Positions 16,712 to 26,574 are shown, counted from the first letter of the stretch. The stretch is DNA of 64,000 nucleotides from CAYFFO01 sp964342485 (GCA_964342485.1 CAYFFO010000007.1:1-64000), one strand, 5' to 3'. The notes: a model not told the origin generated them from the letters alone. Program-made: numbers and translations.

Positions 16712-18805
16712 TTGGCTATACATGCTAATTATAGATTTGGTGCCGATATAGGTGGGACTTTCACAGATGTGGTTTTGATTGATGATCAAGGTTCTTACCA
16801 GACAAAAAAAGTACCATCGACTCCAGGTGATTATGCCAAAGGCGTTATTGAAGGTGAGACCCGGCTATTATCAGAACAGTCCGTACCAGCACATTCTATA
16901 AAAGAAATCATCCACGGCACTACTGTTGCCAGTAACACCGTTTTAGAAAATAAAGGTGCCAGAACTGCCTTGATAACTACAAAGGGATTTCGTGATGTTT
17001 TGGAATTACGTAGATTGAGGGTGCCGCATCTTTACAGTCTTTTTTACAAACCTCCTTTACCTCTTGTTACAAGAAGACTCAGGTTTGAAGTTGATGAAAG
17101 GATAGGAGCGAATGGGGAAGTCGTAAAGGTGTTAGATGAACAGATTGTCGATCAAGTTATCGATCGTATTCAGGAAGAAGATATTGAATCTATTGCAATA
17201 TGTCTTTTGCACTCCTACAAAAATGACGTACATGAACGTAGATTAGGGGAATTAATAAGAAAAACATTTCCTGATATTTATTGCAGTCTCTCGGTTGATG
17301 TTTTACCAGAAATAAGGGAATACGAGAGAACTAGTACAACAGTAATAAATGCTTACCTTGGTCCTATAGTGAAAAAATACATGGATTCATTGGTGGATAA
17401 AACAGTTTCTGCAGGTATAAATGCGCCTATACGTATAATGCAGTCTAATGGGGGAGTGATGTCTGTTGGAAAAGCAATTGAAACTCCTGCTAGGATAGTT
17501 GAGTCGGGTCCTGCTGCAGGTGTTGTTGCAGCTCAGCAAATTGGTCTACGTATTGGTGTTGAAAATATTATTAGTTTTGATATGGGAGGTACTACTGCAA
17601 AAGCTTCACTGATAGAAAATGGTGAACTTAGTTGGACCACTGAACATGAAGTTGGATCAGGTATTTCCCTGTCTAGTAGATTGGTTAAAGGTGCTGGACA
17701 CGCTGTTAAGATTCCTGTAGTTGACCTCGCTGAAGTAGGAGCAGGAGGAGGTAGTATAGTTTGGATAGACAAGGGAGGGGCCCTCAAGGTTGGCCCACAG
17801 AGTGCGGGGGCTTATCCAGGCCCAGTATGCTATGGCAATGGTGGTAAGCATTCGACAGTCACAGATGCTAATTTGATTCTTGGATACATAAACCCTAATC
17901 AATTAGCAGGCGGTGAAGTAAAACTTTCATGTGACCTAGCTAAAAGATCTCTTGAAGAAAATATAGCTGCGCCTCTTTCTATGAATTTACTTGAATCGGC
18001 TTATGGTATTCATACAGTTGCTAATATTACGATGATAAGAGCTATCCGCGCCGTTTCTACCTATAGAGGTAGAGACCCTAGGGATTTTACTATTGTTGCC
18101 TTTGGTGGTAATGGTCCAATCCATGCAAGTCAAATCGCAAAAGAACTTAGTATTAAAAAAATTATTGTGCCACCTTCGCCCGGGTTATTTTCGGCTGTAG
18201 GGTTGTTGGAGGCACTATCTGAATATCATTTCGTTCAAACGTTTTTTAGTCGAGTTGTAGGGATTGATATTCAGGCGCTAAATGATAGTTACCAAGCTTT
18301 AGAACAACGTGCTTTATTTGACATGCAGCAAGAAGGGTACTCAGAGTCTGAAATAGCTATTAAAAGATTGGTTGATATTCGATATATTGGACAATCTTAT
18401 GAACTAACTATCTCATGTCCAGCAGGTGAAATTGACTCTAGAGTATTGAAAAAATTGGTTGATGCTTTTCATCAAGAACATGAAAGTACGTATGGACATA
18501 AGGCAGTCGAAGAAGGAATAGAGATTGTAAATCTTCGACTCGTATCTATGGGAAAATCAAATCGATTGACTCCTAATCTTGATGAATACGCTTTAAAATC
18601 AAGCCCAGAAATTCGAAACCGAGACGTCTATTTTGGTAGTAATCAAGGACTGATTTCAACGCCGGTGATAACCAGATCTTACCTCGGTAAAAACTTTGAA
18701 CAAGGTCCTTTTATAATTGAGGAGTATGATGCGACAGTTGTAGTACCACCGGATTGTTATGCAAAAACTGATGAGTCTAATAACATTTTTATTAAAATTG
18801 GATAG
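16712..18805 (+). CDS. Hydantoinase A / 5-oxoprolinase-type ATP-dependent hydrolase subunit A (copy 1)
   Basis: A 697-residue HyuA-family protein with a TTG start; AAGGA lies upstream. GADIGGTFTDVVLID at the N-terminus is the actin-like ATPase phosphate loop. HGTTVASNTVLE and ARIVESGPAAGVVAA are family signatures, and SFDMGGTTAKASL is the second phosphate loop. The family couples ATP hydrolysis to opening or carboxylating cyclic amides or ketones (N-methylhydantoinase, 5-oxoprolinase, acetone/acetophenone carboxylase, caprolactamase). It pairs with the HyuB gene 89 bp downstream. Sequence alone does not choose between these substrates. Confidence 0.9.
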   Translation: MAIHANYRFGADIGGTFTDVVLIDDQGSYQTKKVPSTPGDYAKGVIEGETRLLSEQSVPAHSIKEIIHGTTVASNTVLENKGARTALITTKGFRDVLELRRLRVPHLYSLFYKPPLPLVTRRLRFEVDERIGANGEVVKVLDEQIVDQVIDRIQEEDIESIAICLLHSYKNDVHERRLGELIRKTFPDIYCSLSVDVLPEIREYERTSTTVINAYLGPIVKKYMDSLVDKTVSAGINAPIRIMQSNGGVMSVGKAIETPARIVESGPAAGVVAAQQIGLRIGVENIISFDMGGTTAKASLIENGELSWTTEHEVGSGISLSSRLVKGAGHAVKIPVVDLAEVGAGGGSIVWIDKGGALKVGPQSAGAYPGPVCYGNGGKHSTVTDANLILGYINPNQLAGGEVKLSCDLAKRSLEENIAAPLSMNLLESAYGIHTVANITMIRAIRAVSTYRGRDPRDFTIVAFGGNGPIHASQIAKELSIKKIIVPPSPGLFSAVGLLEALSEYHFVQTFFSRVVGIDIQALNDSYQALEQRALFDMQQEGYSESEIAIKRLVDIRYIGQSYELTISCPAGEIDSRVLKKLVDAFHQEHESTYGHKAVEEGIEIVNLRLVSMGKSNRLTPNLDEYALKSSPEIRNRDVYFGSNQGLISTPVITRSYLGKNFEQGPFIIEEYDATVVVPPDCYAKTDESNNIFIKIG

Positions 18806-18894
18806 TCAAATCAGGATTGATTTTAATCATAAAGTAAGCCTATATGTATTATCAGAAATGGAATCTTTAAAAGTTAGTTCAGAGGATATGTTGA

Positions 18895-20625
18895 ATGTTA
18901 CCTAGAGAGATAGATGCTATCACCTTCGAGGTTATTCGCAACGGACTTGATACAGTTGTGGATGAAATGGCTTTAACAGTAATGCGTACAGCGCATTCAG
19001 GTATCGTTAAGGATGCAATGGATTATTCGACAGCATTTTGCAACCACAATGGAGAGGTCGTTGCTCAAGGGCTGACCATCCTAATGCACCTTGGCTCATT
19101 TCCTGCAGCTGTTAATTCGGTCATAAATAAATTTGGGGATAGTATATCTGAAGGAGATGTTTTTATTCTTAATGACCCATATTTATCTGGCGGAATACAT
19201 CTGCCAGATATTTACGTGATATTACCGGTATTTGTTGAGGATAATTTGGAAGGTTTTGCATGTGTAATAGCACACCATACGGATGTTGGAGGTATTGTGC
19301 CCGGATCCAATTCAACCAATTCTACTGAGATATATCAGGAAGGACTCAGAATCCCAACTTTGAAACTTTACCAGGAAGACACGCCCGTGGATGCTGTGTT
19401 TGATTTCATTCAAGCTAATGTTAGAGTGCCAAGTAAAGTATTGGGGGATTTGAGGGCTCAGATTGCAGCTGTCAAAACGGGTCAACGAGGGTTTCTAGAG
19501 ATAATAGAGAGATATGGGATAGATATAGTTAGAAATCATATGCGCGAGCTTATAAATTATTCAGAATATTTGGCTCAAAAAGAAATAGTTGATTTACCTG
19601 ATGGAACGTACAAATCCACTGGATATGTAGATGCTGACAATACTCCGGAAGGTCCTATGATTATCAAGGTTGCACTAACGATCATCAACAACAGAGTAAC
19701 CGTAGATTTTTCAGGCTCGTCAAAACAAATGAAAGCTGGGATTAATTCACCGCTTCCTTTCACAAAAGCATCAGTATATGGAGCTTTGAGATTAGTAATG
19801 CATCCAGATATCCCTAATTCTGAAGGATATACTAGATTGATAGAGGTTGTTGCACCTCCTGGTACAGTGGTCAATCCGGTTTCACCAGCTCCCTGTGGTG
19901 CGCGTGGTATCACCGGGTTTCGGGTAATGGATACTGTACTTGGAGCTCTTGCCAAGGCAGTTCCATCGAAAGTCCCCGCTGATGGTGAAGGAGGTAATAC
20001 TATAATTAGTATTGGAGGCCATATTGGGGAAATCGGTTTTGCGTTTGTGGATTTGTTTTCAGGAGCTCGAGGAGCTAGACCGTCGAGCGATGGGCCTGAT
20101 GGCGTAGCACATCCTGCTTCAAATAATTCAAATACACCAGTAGAGATAGCAGAAGTTGAATCTCCTATTCGGATTGAAGAATATGGTTTGATACCTGATT
20201 CAGGAGGAGTGGGAAAGTATAGGGGAGGTTTATCTCATGTTAGAACTGTACTGTGTCTCGCAGAAGAAGCTCTGCTACAACTTAGGTCTGATAAACGTAG
20301 ATTTTTGCCATTTGGCCTTCAAGGAGGCGGTAAAGGCAGTCCTTCAAGTAATATTCTTAACCAGGGTACCGATCAATTTTTACTTCCAACGATGGGTACA
20401 ACAGATATGAAAAAAGGAGATTTTATACGTCATGAAATGGCTAGTGGAGGAGGGTGGGGCAACCCTCTTGAACGAGATCCTGAAATGGTATTAAGTGATA
20501 TTTTGGATGAAAAAGTTACTGTAGAACATGCTTTGAAATTCTATGGAGTGGTGTTTAATAGAGAAAATAAGGTTATTGATCTTGTTGCAACTAAAAAACA
20601 ACGACAAATGATGAATAAAAATTAA
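18895..20625 (+). CDS. Hydantoinase B family protein (copy 1)
   Basis: A 576-residue HyuB-family subunit. The N-terminus REIDAITFEVIRNGLDTV and the motifs NDPYLSGGIHLPDIYV, HHTDVGGIVPGS and GGGWGNPLERDP are family hallmarks. HyuB normally holds the metal-dependent hydrolase or carboxylase site working with HyuA. ATG at 18895 is preceded by AGAGGA. It follows HyuA and is 14 bp before the Abhydrolase_10 gene, so the three are probably one operon. The substrate is unknown. Confidence 0.9.
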   Translation: MLPREIDAITFEVIRNGLDTVVDEMALTVMRTAHSGIVKDAMDYSTAFCNHNGEVVAQGLTILMHLGSFPAAVNSVINKFGDSISEGDVFILNDPYLSGGIHLPDIYVILPVFVEDNLEGFACVIAHHTDVGGIVPGSNSTNSTEIYQEGLRIPTLKLYQEDTPVDAVFDFIQANVRVPSKVLGDLRAQIAAVKTGQRGFLEIIERYGIDIVRNHMRELINYSEYLAQKEIVDLPDGTYKSTGYVDADNTPEGPMIIKVALTIINNRVTVDFSGSSKQMKAGINSPLPFTKASVYGALRLVMHPDIPNSEGYTRLIEVVAPPGTVVNPVSPAPCGARGITGFRVMDTVLGALAKAVPSKVPADGEGGNTIISIGGHIGEIGFAFVDLFSGARGARPSSDGPDGVAHPASNNSNTPVEIAEVESPIRIEEYGLIPDSGGVGKYRGGLSHVRTVLCLAEEALLQLRSDKRRFLPFGLQGGGKGSPSSNILNQGTDQFLLPTMGTTDMKKGDFIRHEMASGGGWGNPLERDPEMVLSDILDEKVTVEHALKFYGVVFNRENKVIDLVATKKQRQMMNKN

Positions 20626-20639
20626 TAGGTAAAGTTAAT

Positions 20640-22625
20640 ATGGCACTAACAAAACTTGAAATTAAAAAAGAAGTACCTTATTTAGACGGACGGATATTTG
20701 GCTCTATAGGTTCATATAAGCAATTGGATGGAGTGGCATATTTTTCGGTAGACCCAAATGAAGATATTAATTCAAAGATTGTTGATATTGATCTTGCACC
20801 TGTTGATACGGAGGGATTGGTAAGGTTTTCTGCACATTTTTCCATTCTTCAACCTGCAGACCTAAATAAAAGTAACCGTAGGATACTGTTGGACATATGT
20901 AATCGGGGGAATCGAACCGTATTCAATAATTTTAATAGTGCAGGTCCTGCACTGGATCCATCTAGGGAGCTTGAGGCAGGTAACGGATTTTTATTAAGAC
21001 AGGGTTACATCATTGTTTGGTGTGGATGGCAAGCTGATGTTCCTGAATTGGATGGTCTAATAGGTATGCAAGTCCCTAATGCAGTGAAATCTGATCATGA
21101 AATTCGAGATAAGGTAATGAATTGGTTTCAGGTTAATGAGATAACTAATAGGCACTTACTTTCTCATAGTGAACACACTCCTTATAAAGCGGTACATAAG
21201 GATGAGGACTCAGCTGTTTTGTATGAGAGAAATCATCCGAACCAGCCATTGGAAGTGATTGATCGTAGTAGTTGGACTTTTGGTTCGTCTGAAAACGACA
21301 ATACAGAATTTGACCTTACTCACATATATATGAAAAGTGGATTTCAACCCGGTAAGATATACCAACTTGTTTATACTGCTGAAGGTAGCAGGATAGTGGG
21401 TTTGGGCTTTGCGGCGATACGGGATTTTATTTCATTCTTAAAATATTCTTCACAGGAAGATGGGAATCCTTTGGCTGGTCATGTAGATTACTCTTTCGCT
21501 TTTGGCAGATCTCAAAGTGGGAGGTTTTTGAGACATCTAATTTATCTTGGGATAAATATAGACGAAAAACAAAGGATAGCCCTCGATGGGATAATTGCTC
21601 ATGTAGCAGGGGCTATGCGTGGAGAATTTAACCTTCGTTTTGGACAACCATCAAAGGATATTTGCTTTATTATGCCCGAAATGTTTCCGTTCACCGACAA
21701 GAATCAGGTGGATCCTGTGACACAAAAGTCAGGAAGCTTGCTTTCGGCTTTGAGAAAGAATGATGTAATTCCTAAAATTATGTTTGTTAACACTTCTTCA
21801 GAGTACTGGAGAGGTGATGCGGCCTTAATCCATACAAACTTGGAAAATAAAATGGACGCTGATGAGGATGAGAATATACGTAGATATCATTTTGCTGGTA
21901 CCCAGCACGGTTCGGGTAATTTTCCTCCTATGGATAAAATTGTAAACAAAGACGGAGATACCTTCCGTGGCCAGATACCATTTAATGCAGTCGACTATAA
22001 TCCACTTTTGCGCGCTTTGCTGATTAACCTGGACAAATGGGTTTCTTATACCGATACTCCTCCTAAGAGCTGTCATCCAAGTTTAAACAAGGGCACAGCA
22101 GTTGATTCAAATTCATTGAGATCCAAATTTAGTAATTTACCGCATGTGAATTTCCCTCCTATATTGACACAGGCAATGCGGCTCAATTATGGCCCTGAAA
22201 TCGAACAAGGCATAGTAGATATCTTGCCTCCTATGGAGTTGGATAAGTACCCTGCTTTTGTTTCAGATATTGATCAGGATTGTAACGAGATAGCCGGCAT
22301 AAAATTACCGGATGTTACCGTGCCATTAGCAACCAATACAGGATGGAATTTACGACATTCGTGTATTGGGAATCCGGATCTAATACTAGGAATTTCAGGT
22401 GGTTTAATGGGCTGGACTCTTCCTTTTGCTAAAACTAAGAATGAACGAGAAAATAATAAGGATCCTAGACTTTCTATTCAAGAGAGATATTCTTCTCGCG
22501 AAGATTACCTTAAACTGGTGAAAAGTGCCACGCAGGTTTTATATAACCATGAATTTATTCTAGAAGAAGATATATCCAGGATTATAGATGCGGCTGCAAA
22601 ACGGTACGATATTTTAACATCGTAG
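20640..22625 (+). CDS. Alpha/beta hydrolase domain protein (Abhydrolase_10 type)
   Basis: A 661-residue protein. The nucleophile elbow FGRSQSGRFLRH places the catalytic serine at about 293. The N-terminal PYLDGRIFGSIGSYKQLDG and LLDICNRGNRTVFNNFNSAG match the large 'alpha/beta hydrolase domain-containing protein' family (Abhydrolase_10). FAGTQHGSGNFPP may supply the catalytic histidine. No signal peptide is seen. Being 14 bp from HyuB, it probably acts on an ester or amide in the same pathway. Family members have few tested activities, so the reaction is open. Confidence 0.8.
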   Translation: MALTKLEIKKEVPYLDGRIFGSIGSYKQLDGVAYFSVDPNEDINSKIVDIDLAPVDTEGLVRFSAHFSILQPADLNKSNRRILLDICNRGNRTVFNNFNSAGPALDPSRELEAGNGFLLRQGYIIVWCGWQADVPELDGLIGMQVPNAVKSDHEIRDKVMNWFQVNEITNRHLLSHSEHTPYKAVHKDEDSAVLYERNHPNQPLEVIDRSSWTFGSSENDNTEFDLTHIYMKSGFQPGKIYQLVYTAEGSRIVGLGFAAIRDFISFLKYSSQEDGNPLAGHVDYSFAFGRSQSGRFLRHLIYLGINIDEKQRIALDGIIAHVAGAMRGEFNLRFGQPSKDICFIMPEMFPFTDKNQVDPVTQKSGSLLSALRKNDVIPKIMFVNTSSEYWRGDAALIHTNLENKMDADEDENIRRYHFAGTQHGSGNFPPMDKIVNKDGDTFRGQIPFNAVDYNPLLRALLINLDKWVSYTDTPPKSCHPSLNKGTAVDSNSLRSKFSNLPHVNFPPILTQAMRLNYGPEIEQGIVDILPPMELDKYPAFVSDIDQDCNEIAGIKLPDVTVPLATNTGWNLRHSCIGNPDLILGISGGLMGWTLPFAKTKNERENNKDPRLSIQERYSSREDYLKLVKSATQVLYNHEFILEEDISRIIDAAAKRYDILTS

Positions 22626-22656
22626 ATTTGTATTTAGGTTTGGCAGTTGATATTTA

Positions 22657-23691
22657 TTATTCATTGCCCCAAGGAAATGATTCAATCTTGGTATTGCGCT
22701 CGCTAAGAGGTAATTGTACTTTGGCGCCATTAAGTGTATTAGAAGCATGGACGGCAAATCCTATCTCTGTTGCACGTCTTGCTTCATCAATATCACATGA
22801 TGTTCTTTGGCCTTTTAGTATCGAAGTGACCAGATCATTAATTGCTGCTGGCCCTGCAGGCCATTCTTCTTGTTCTGTTGGCAGTGATAGATGTATTTGT
22901 TTTGCCTCGTCTTCTCTCCAGTAATAAGCTTTTCGAAAATCCTGTGATGCAATCAAACCGCCTTCCGATCCAGTTACATTAAAGCCTACTTTTGGTCCTT
23001 CAGGCATAATATGAATAAATGCACCATCTTCTAATTGGGTGACTAGGCGACCTGGGGGGTCTAGGATTTTACGAGAATCAGATGGTTCATCCGATATGTC
23101 GTCAATGTGTCCACTGAGCCAAACAGGTTCCACGTCACCTGCTAATCCAAGTGCCATGTCATACCAATGGCAGCCATGATTTATCAAGTTTGGTGAACCA
23201 AACCCAACAACGCTGACCACGTTACCTATTGCCCCATCTTTAATAATGTTGCGGATTTTACGGTGTTGTTTCATCCATCTACGATCAAGTAGATATGCCA
23301 TAGGCACATTGTTTTCCCTGCATATTGATATGATTCGATCAGATTCTTCCAGGCTAGTTGAAAGAGGTTTTTCACATGCTATGCCTCTGACTCCTAGTTG
23401 GATAGCGGTTTCAATTTGATCTGCGTGCATTTTTTGACTGGTAGTAACACAGACTATGTCAGGTTTAGTTTCCACGAGCATTTTCTCATAATCATCGTAC
23501 GAAGAAATATCTTCCCAAAATTCTCTCCATACATGTTTGAATTCAGTTCTTGTTTCTTCGCCTTTATCAAAAACCGCTACAATTTTTGTCTCTTTAACTC
23601 TAGAGAAAGCATTTGCCCAATTGTGCCCTCGGTTAAGGGTATCTAACATGCGATGACAGCCTGCGATAGCTACTCTCAGTTGTGAAGTCAT
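22657..23691 (-). CDS. Gfo/Idh/MocA family oxidoreductase with divergent nucleotide motif
   Basis: A 344-residue Gfo/Idh/MocA protein. I take the ATG at 23691, which has AAAGGA upstream, over an in-frame TTG 21 bases earlier. The nucleotide loop reads VAIAGCHRMLDTLNRGHNW rather than GxGxxG, while EKP is intact at 107-109. LINHGCHWYDMALGLAG is the conserved C-H-W-Y-D/M-A segment of the substrate domain. The odd loop may change cofactor affinity. It is divergent from another Gfo/Idh gene at 23839, and its 3' end is convergent with the Abhydrolase_10 gene. Confidence 0.85.
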   Translation of the reverse strand: MTSQLRVAIAGCHRMLDTLNRGHNWANAFSRVKETKIVAVFDKGEETRTEFKHVWREFWEDISSYDDYEKMLVETKPDIVCVTTSQKMHADQIETAIQLGVRGIACEKPLSTSLEESDRIISICRENNVPMAYLLDRRWMKQHRKIRNIIKDGAIGNVVSVVGFGSPNLINHGCHWYDMALGLAGDVEPVWLSGHIDDISDEPSDSRKILDPPGRLVTQLEDGAFIHIMPEGPKVGFNVTGSEGGLIASQDFRKAYYWREDEAKQIHLSLPTEQEEWPAGPAAINDLVTSILKGQRTSCDIDEARRATEIGFAVHASNTLNGAKVQLPLSERNTKIESFPWGNE

Positions 23692-23723
23692 AGTAGTTTC
23701 CTTTGTGTTCAAATTTCAGAGTG

Positions 23724-23738
23724 ATGTTACGATAACAT
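23724..23738. promoter_or_regulatory. Palindrome in divergent Gfo/Idh intergenic region
   Basis: ATGTTA-CGA-TAACAT, a perfect 6-bp inverted repeat with a 3-bp centre. It lies between two divergent Gfo/Idh genes, close to the start at 23691. The symmetry and location suggest an operator, but the short arms make this tentative. Confidence 0.3.
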
Positions 23739-23767
23739 TCAGTTTCAACAGGAGCAATACCTCATCG

Positions 23768-23796
23768 TTGACCGAAATGGAAAGCCCAAATATAAT
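23768..23796 (+). promoter_or_regulatory. Strong sigma70-like promoter of Gfo/Idh gene
   Basis: The -35 is TTGACC (23768-23773), the spacer is exactly 17 bp and the -10 is TATAAT (23791-23796). The score is 11 of 12 consensus bases. It lies 42 bp upstream of the ATG at 23839. This is the best promoter match found in the window. Confidence 0.65.
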
Positions 23797-23838
23797 CCGC
23801 CAAGAGATTTGTTTTATTTATATGTGTGAGGTTAGTGA

Positions 23839-24783
23839 ATGTTTAAATTAGCTTTTGTTGGTGCTGGACGAAGAGCTCAAAGTGCGCATTACCCTACGGT
23901 TAATAGGGTAGAGAATTCTACAATTGAAGCCGTTGCTGAATTGGATGAAATACGTATGGGTGAGGTGGTAGATGAATATGATATACCAAGGACGTTTGGA
24001 GACTATCGAGAAATGATAGAAGTAGTAGACCCAGACGTAGTTTATATTGTTATGGGCCAGGAAGTTATGACATCTATTGCTGTTGAGTGTATGAATGCAG
24101 GTAAACATGTTTTTATTGAAAAGCCAGCAGGTGCTAGTCCAGAGGAATCGAATCAATTGTTGGAATCAGCAAAATCTAATGATGTGATTTGTGCAGTCGG
24201 TTATCAACGAAGATTTGCGTCTGTCACTACCGAAGCTATGAAACTTGTTAAGGAGAAAGGTGGCGCTACTTTGGCTGTAGGAGAATTCCATAAGAACCTT
24301 CTTGGTACTCCTGAACCAATACGCTCTACGATGTGGGATGATATTTGTCATATAGTTGATTTGGTACGTTTTATGGTTGGAAGCGAAGTCAAAGAGTTAA
24401 ATGGATTTAGAGATATGAATGGATCAAACTGGATTAATGACTATAGTGCTTTAATCAAGTTTGAATCTGGAGCCACGGGAGCACTACTTGCTAACCGATC
24501 TTCTGGCGGGCGAACACTTAGAGCCGAACTTCACGGTATAGGTATTGGTTGTTATATGCAGATACCTGAACAGATTGAGATCTTTCAAGACAATAGCAAT
24601 CCTGCTATCTTAACTGGCGGATCGATAAATAAATCAGACGCAGGAAGGGTACATGATTATGATGGAACGATGGAGATGCACAACCATTTGATAAGTTCTA
24701 TTCAAAAAGGTCAGATTCCGATTAACGATATTCGAGATGTTGTGCATACCTCAAATCTCGTTGCAAGTATAGAGGGAGTATAA
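23839..24783 (+). CDS. Gfo/Idh/MocA family oxidoreductase
   Basis: A 314-residue member, shorter than average. FVGAGRRAQSAHYP at 6-19 is the cofactor loop and EKP lies at 94-96. WDDICHIVDLVRFMVG is the conserved substrate-site helix. It is preceded by a near-consensus promoter and followed 49 bp later by an NHL propeller gene. It resembles the products at 552 and 29067 (similar PxG after EK, QRRF segment), so the three may be one paralogue group. The substrate is unknown. Confidence 0.88.
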   Translation: MFKLAFVGAGRRAQSAHYPTVNRVENSTIEAVAELDEIRMGEVVDEYDIPRTFGDYREMIEVVDPDVVYIVMGQEVMTSIAVECMNAGKHVFIEKPAGASPEESNQLLESAKSNDVICAVGYQRRFASVTTEAMKLVKEKGGATLAVGEFHKNLLGTPEPIRSTMWDDICHIVDLVRFMVGSEVKELNGFRDMNGSNWINDYSALIKFESGATGALLANRSSGGRTLRAELHGIGIGCYMQIPEQIEIFQDNSNPAILTGGSINKSDAGRVHDYDGTMEMHNHLISSIQKGQIPINDIRDVVHTSNLVASIEGV

Positions 24784-24832
24784 TTTTAAAGAAGACCTTT
24801 GTAATTTAATTTCTTTACAATCAGGAGTAAAA

Positions 24833-25786
24833 ATGCACTTACCACATAGAGAACATAGTTATGACTGGGTTGACGGTTGGGCTAAGAGTCCAGATTCGGA
24901 AAGTGCTCGGTCTGGATGGGCTCATCATGATGTAGTCGTGAGCTCTACAGGGGATGTAATCACGTTTCATCAGGCTGATCCGACGGTTTTGATTTTTGCA
25001 TCTGATGGAAGTTATAAGGATTCTTGGGAAGCACCGGTTTCAAATTCGCATGGTATGGAAATCGTGATGGAAAATGAAGAAGAATTTCTTTGGCTTGCTG
25101 ATAATAAAACTGGCAAAGTGATAAAAACTAACCTAGAAGGACAGACGATTAGCAGCTTGGAATGTCCTGATCTTTCTGTTTACCGTGATGGCAAATATGC
25201 TCCCACGGATGTTGCCGTGAATCAGGAGAGCCAAGGAGGTAACGGGGATATTTGGGTAACTGATGGATATGGACAGAACTATATTCATAGGTATGATAAA
25301 GAAGGGAATCATATTGGTAGTATTAATGGGGAGGAAGGTTCAGAGGGAGCATTCTCTTGTCCCCACGGAATTTGGATAGACACGCGTAAAGCAAAGCCTG
25401 AACTTTATATAGCTGATCGGAGTAATGGTAGAGTTCAAGTATATGATCTTGAGTCCAATTTCAAAAGAGCCTTTGGGACTGGGCCCGGGTCAGATTGGCT
25501 TCATTCCCCTAGTGGTTTTGCGGTTCATGACGACCTTATGATGGTAGCTGAATTGAGAGGTTCCCGGATAACGGTGTTGGATAAAGAAGATAAACTCGTA
25601 GGATATTTAGGGGAACACTCTGGCGCTTTTGAACTGTTTGAGAACTGGCCAAATGTGTCTCCAGATAATGTGTACCCTGGGAAGTTTAATAGTCCTCATG
25701 GTATTGCAACCGATAGTTTAGGAAATATCTATGTTGCAGAGTGGATGGTAGGCGGCAGGATTACCAAGCTTTCTAAATCAGATTAA
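24833..25786 (+). CDS. NHL-repeat six-bladed beta-propeller protein
   Basis: A 317-residue protein with NHL-type repeats: CPHGIWIDTRKAKPELYIAD, SPSGFAVHDDLMMVAEL and SPHGIATDSLGNIYVAEW. The family includes peptidyl-alpha-hydroxyglycine amidating lyase-like and sugar lactonase-like enzymes. No signal peptide is visible, so a cytoplasmic enzyme is more likely than a secreted binder. ATG follows CAGGAGT. It lies downstream of a Gfo/Idh dehydrogenase; a lactonase role after sugar oxidation is attractive but only inferred. Confidence 0.75.
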   Translation: MHLPHREHSYDWVDGWAKSPDSESARSGWAHHDVVVSSTGDVITFHQADPTVLIFASDGSYKDSWEAPVSNSHGMEIVMENEEEFLWLADNKTGKVIKTNLEGQTISSLECPDLSVYRDGKYAPTDVAVNQESQGGNGDIWVTDGYGQNYIHRYDKEGNHIGSINGEEGSEGAFSCPHGIWIDTRKAKPELYIADRSNGRVQVYDLESNFKRAFGTGPGSDWLHSPSGFAVHDDLMMVAELRGSRITVLDKEDKLVGYLGEHSGAFELFENWPNVSPDNVYPGKFNSPHGIATDSLGNIYVAEWMVGGRITKLSKSD

Positions 25787-25818
25787 TAAGCTGTTAAAGC
25801 AAATTTGGTTGGCTCGAT

Positions 25819-26574
25819 TTATTTTGTAATGTCATGACTTGCTATTGTCGGACACCAGTATTTTTCTATATATTCAATTACAAGTTTTGTCCCAGATTGG
25901 TGACTGATATAGGGATACCTTTTTGGGTTATACATCGAGTCTGTGAGGTCTCGTACTAGTACGCACTCTATGCCCCATTTAGCCATCTGTTTAATAGCAA
26001 AAGAGCGGTTTAGGATACACATATTAGTATGAACTCCTACCAAAATTAATTTGCTGATACCAGCACTTTTTATGAAGCTATATATTTCTTTACCTTGATC
26101 AGAAATCATGTCTTGGTCTGCAATTTCTATAGCAGGATGTTGACGAGTCCATTTTTTACTTGCAATGTTTTGCTCTGAATCACACCCTCCGTCACTGTCA
26201 TCAATTGGTAAAGGAGGAGGAGTTGGGATGTGTAGTTCTTCTGGTACTGGTCGATGCTTTGTATTTATCATTCGCAAACGTTGGGGATAATTTTTATAAA
26301 AGTTCATGGTGTCTGATGGGCTATGAATTATATGAACCCCTTTATTTCGGGCAGCAGATATCACAGTGTTAGTCTTTTTTGCCATTGAGTTAACTCTTTC
26401 CGCTGCAGATTTACACCAGTGATCATCCCATATATCACATATTACGATAGCTAATTGATCTGCCGGTACCAGTTTATTATTCGTTATTTGTTCCCAGTGG
26501 TCTGGCACTTTTTTAGACAGAATACGGTGTCTTAAACAAAGCGATATTTTGATACTGGATGTTATTGTTGGCAT
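25819..26574 (-). CDS. Isochorismatase-family cysteine hydrolase
   Basis: A 251-residue cysteine hydrolase. Asp47 (VICDIWDDHWC) and Cys186 (GVHTNMCILNRS) are the visible parts of the Asp-Lys-Cys triad; the lysine is not obvious at its usual site. The segments HIIHSPSDTMNFYKNYPQR, RQHPAIEI and VRDLTDSMYNP mark a distinct long subfamily found near sugar-catabolism genes. It begins 1 bp after the stop of the ThuA-like gene, so translation is probably coupled. It probably hydrolyses an amide; the substrate is unknown. Confidence 0.82.
   Translation of the reverse strand: MPTITSSIKISLCLRHRILSKKVPDHWEQITNNKLVPADQLAIVICDIWDDHWCKSAAERVNSMAKKTNTVISAARNKGVHIIHSPSDTMNFYKNYPQRLRMINTKHRPVPEELHIPTPPPLPIDDSDGGCDSEQNIASKKWTRQHPAIEIADQDMISDQGKEIYSFIKSAGISKLILVGVHTNMCILNRSFAIKQMAKWGIECVLVRDLTDSMYNPKRYPYISHQSGTKLVIEYIEKYWCPTIASHDITK

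Noticed and set aside
20911..20930. Sequence resembling a tRNA T-arm (atcgaacc)
   Set aside because: It lies inside the Abhydrolase_10 coding frame and has no acceptor or anticodon stems around it.
25819..26574. N-carbamoylsarcosine amidohydrolase, which would link hydantoinase to sarcosine
   Set aside because: The protein is in the same superfamily, but its long-subfamily motifs (RQHPAIEI, RDLTDSMYNP) and its coupling to ThuA point elsewhere.
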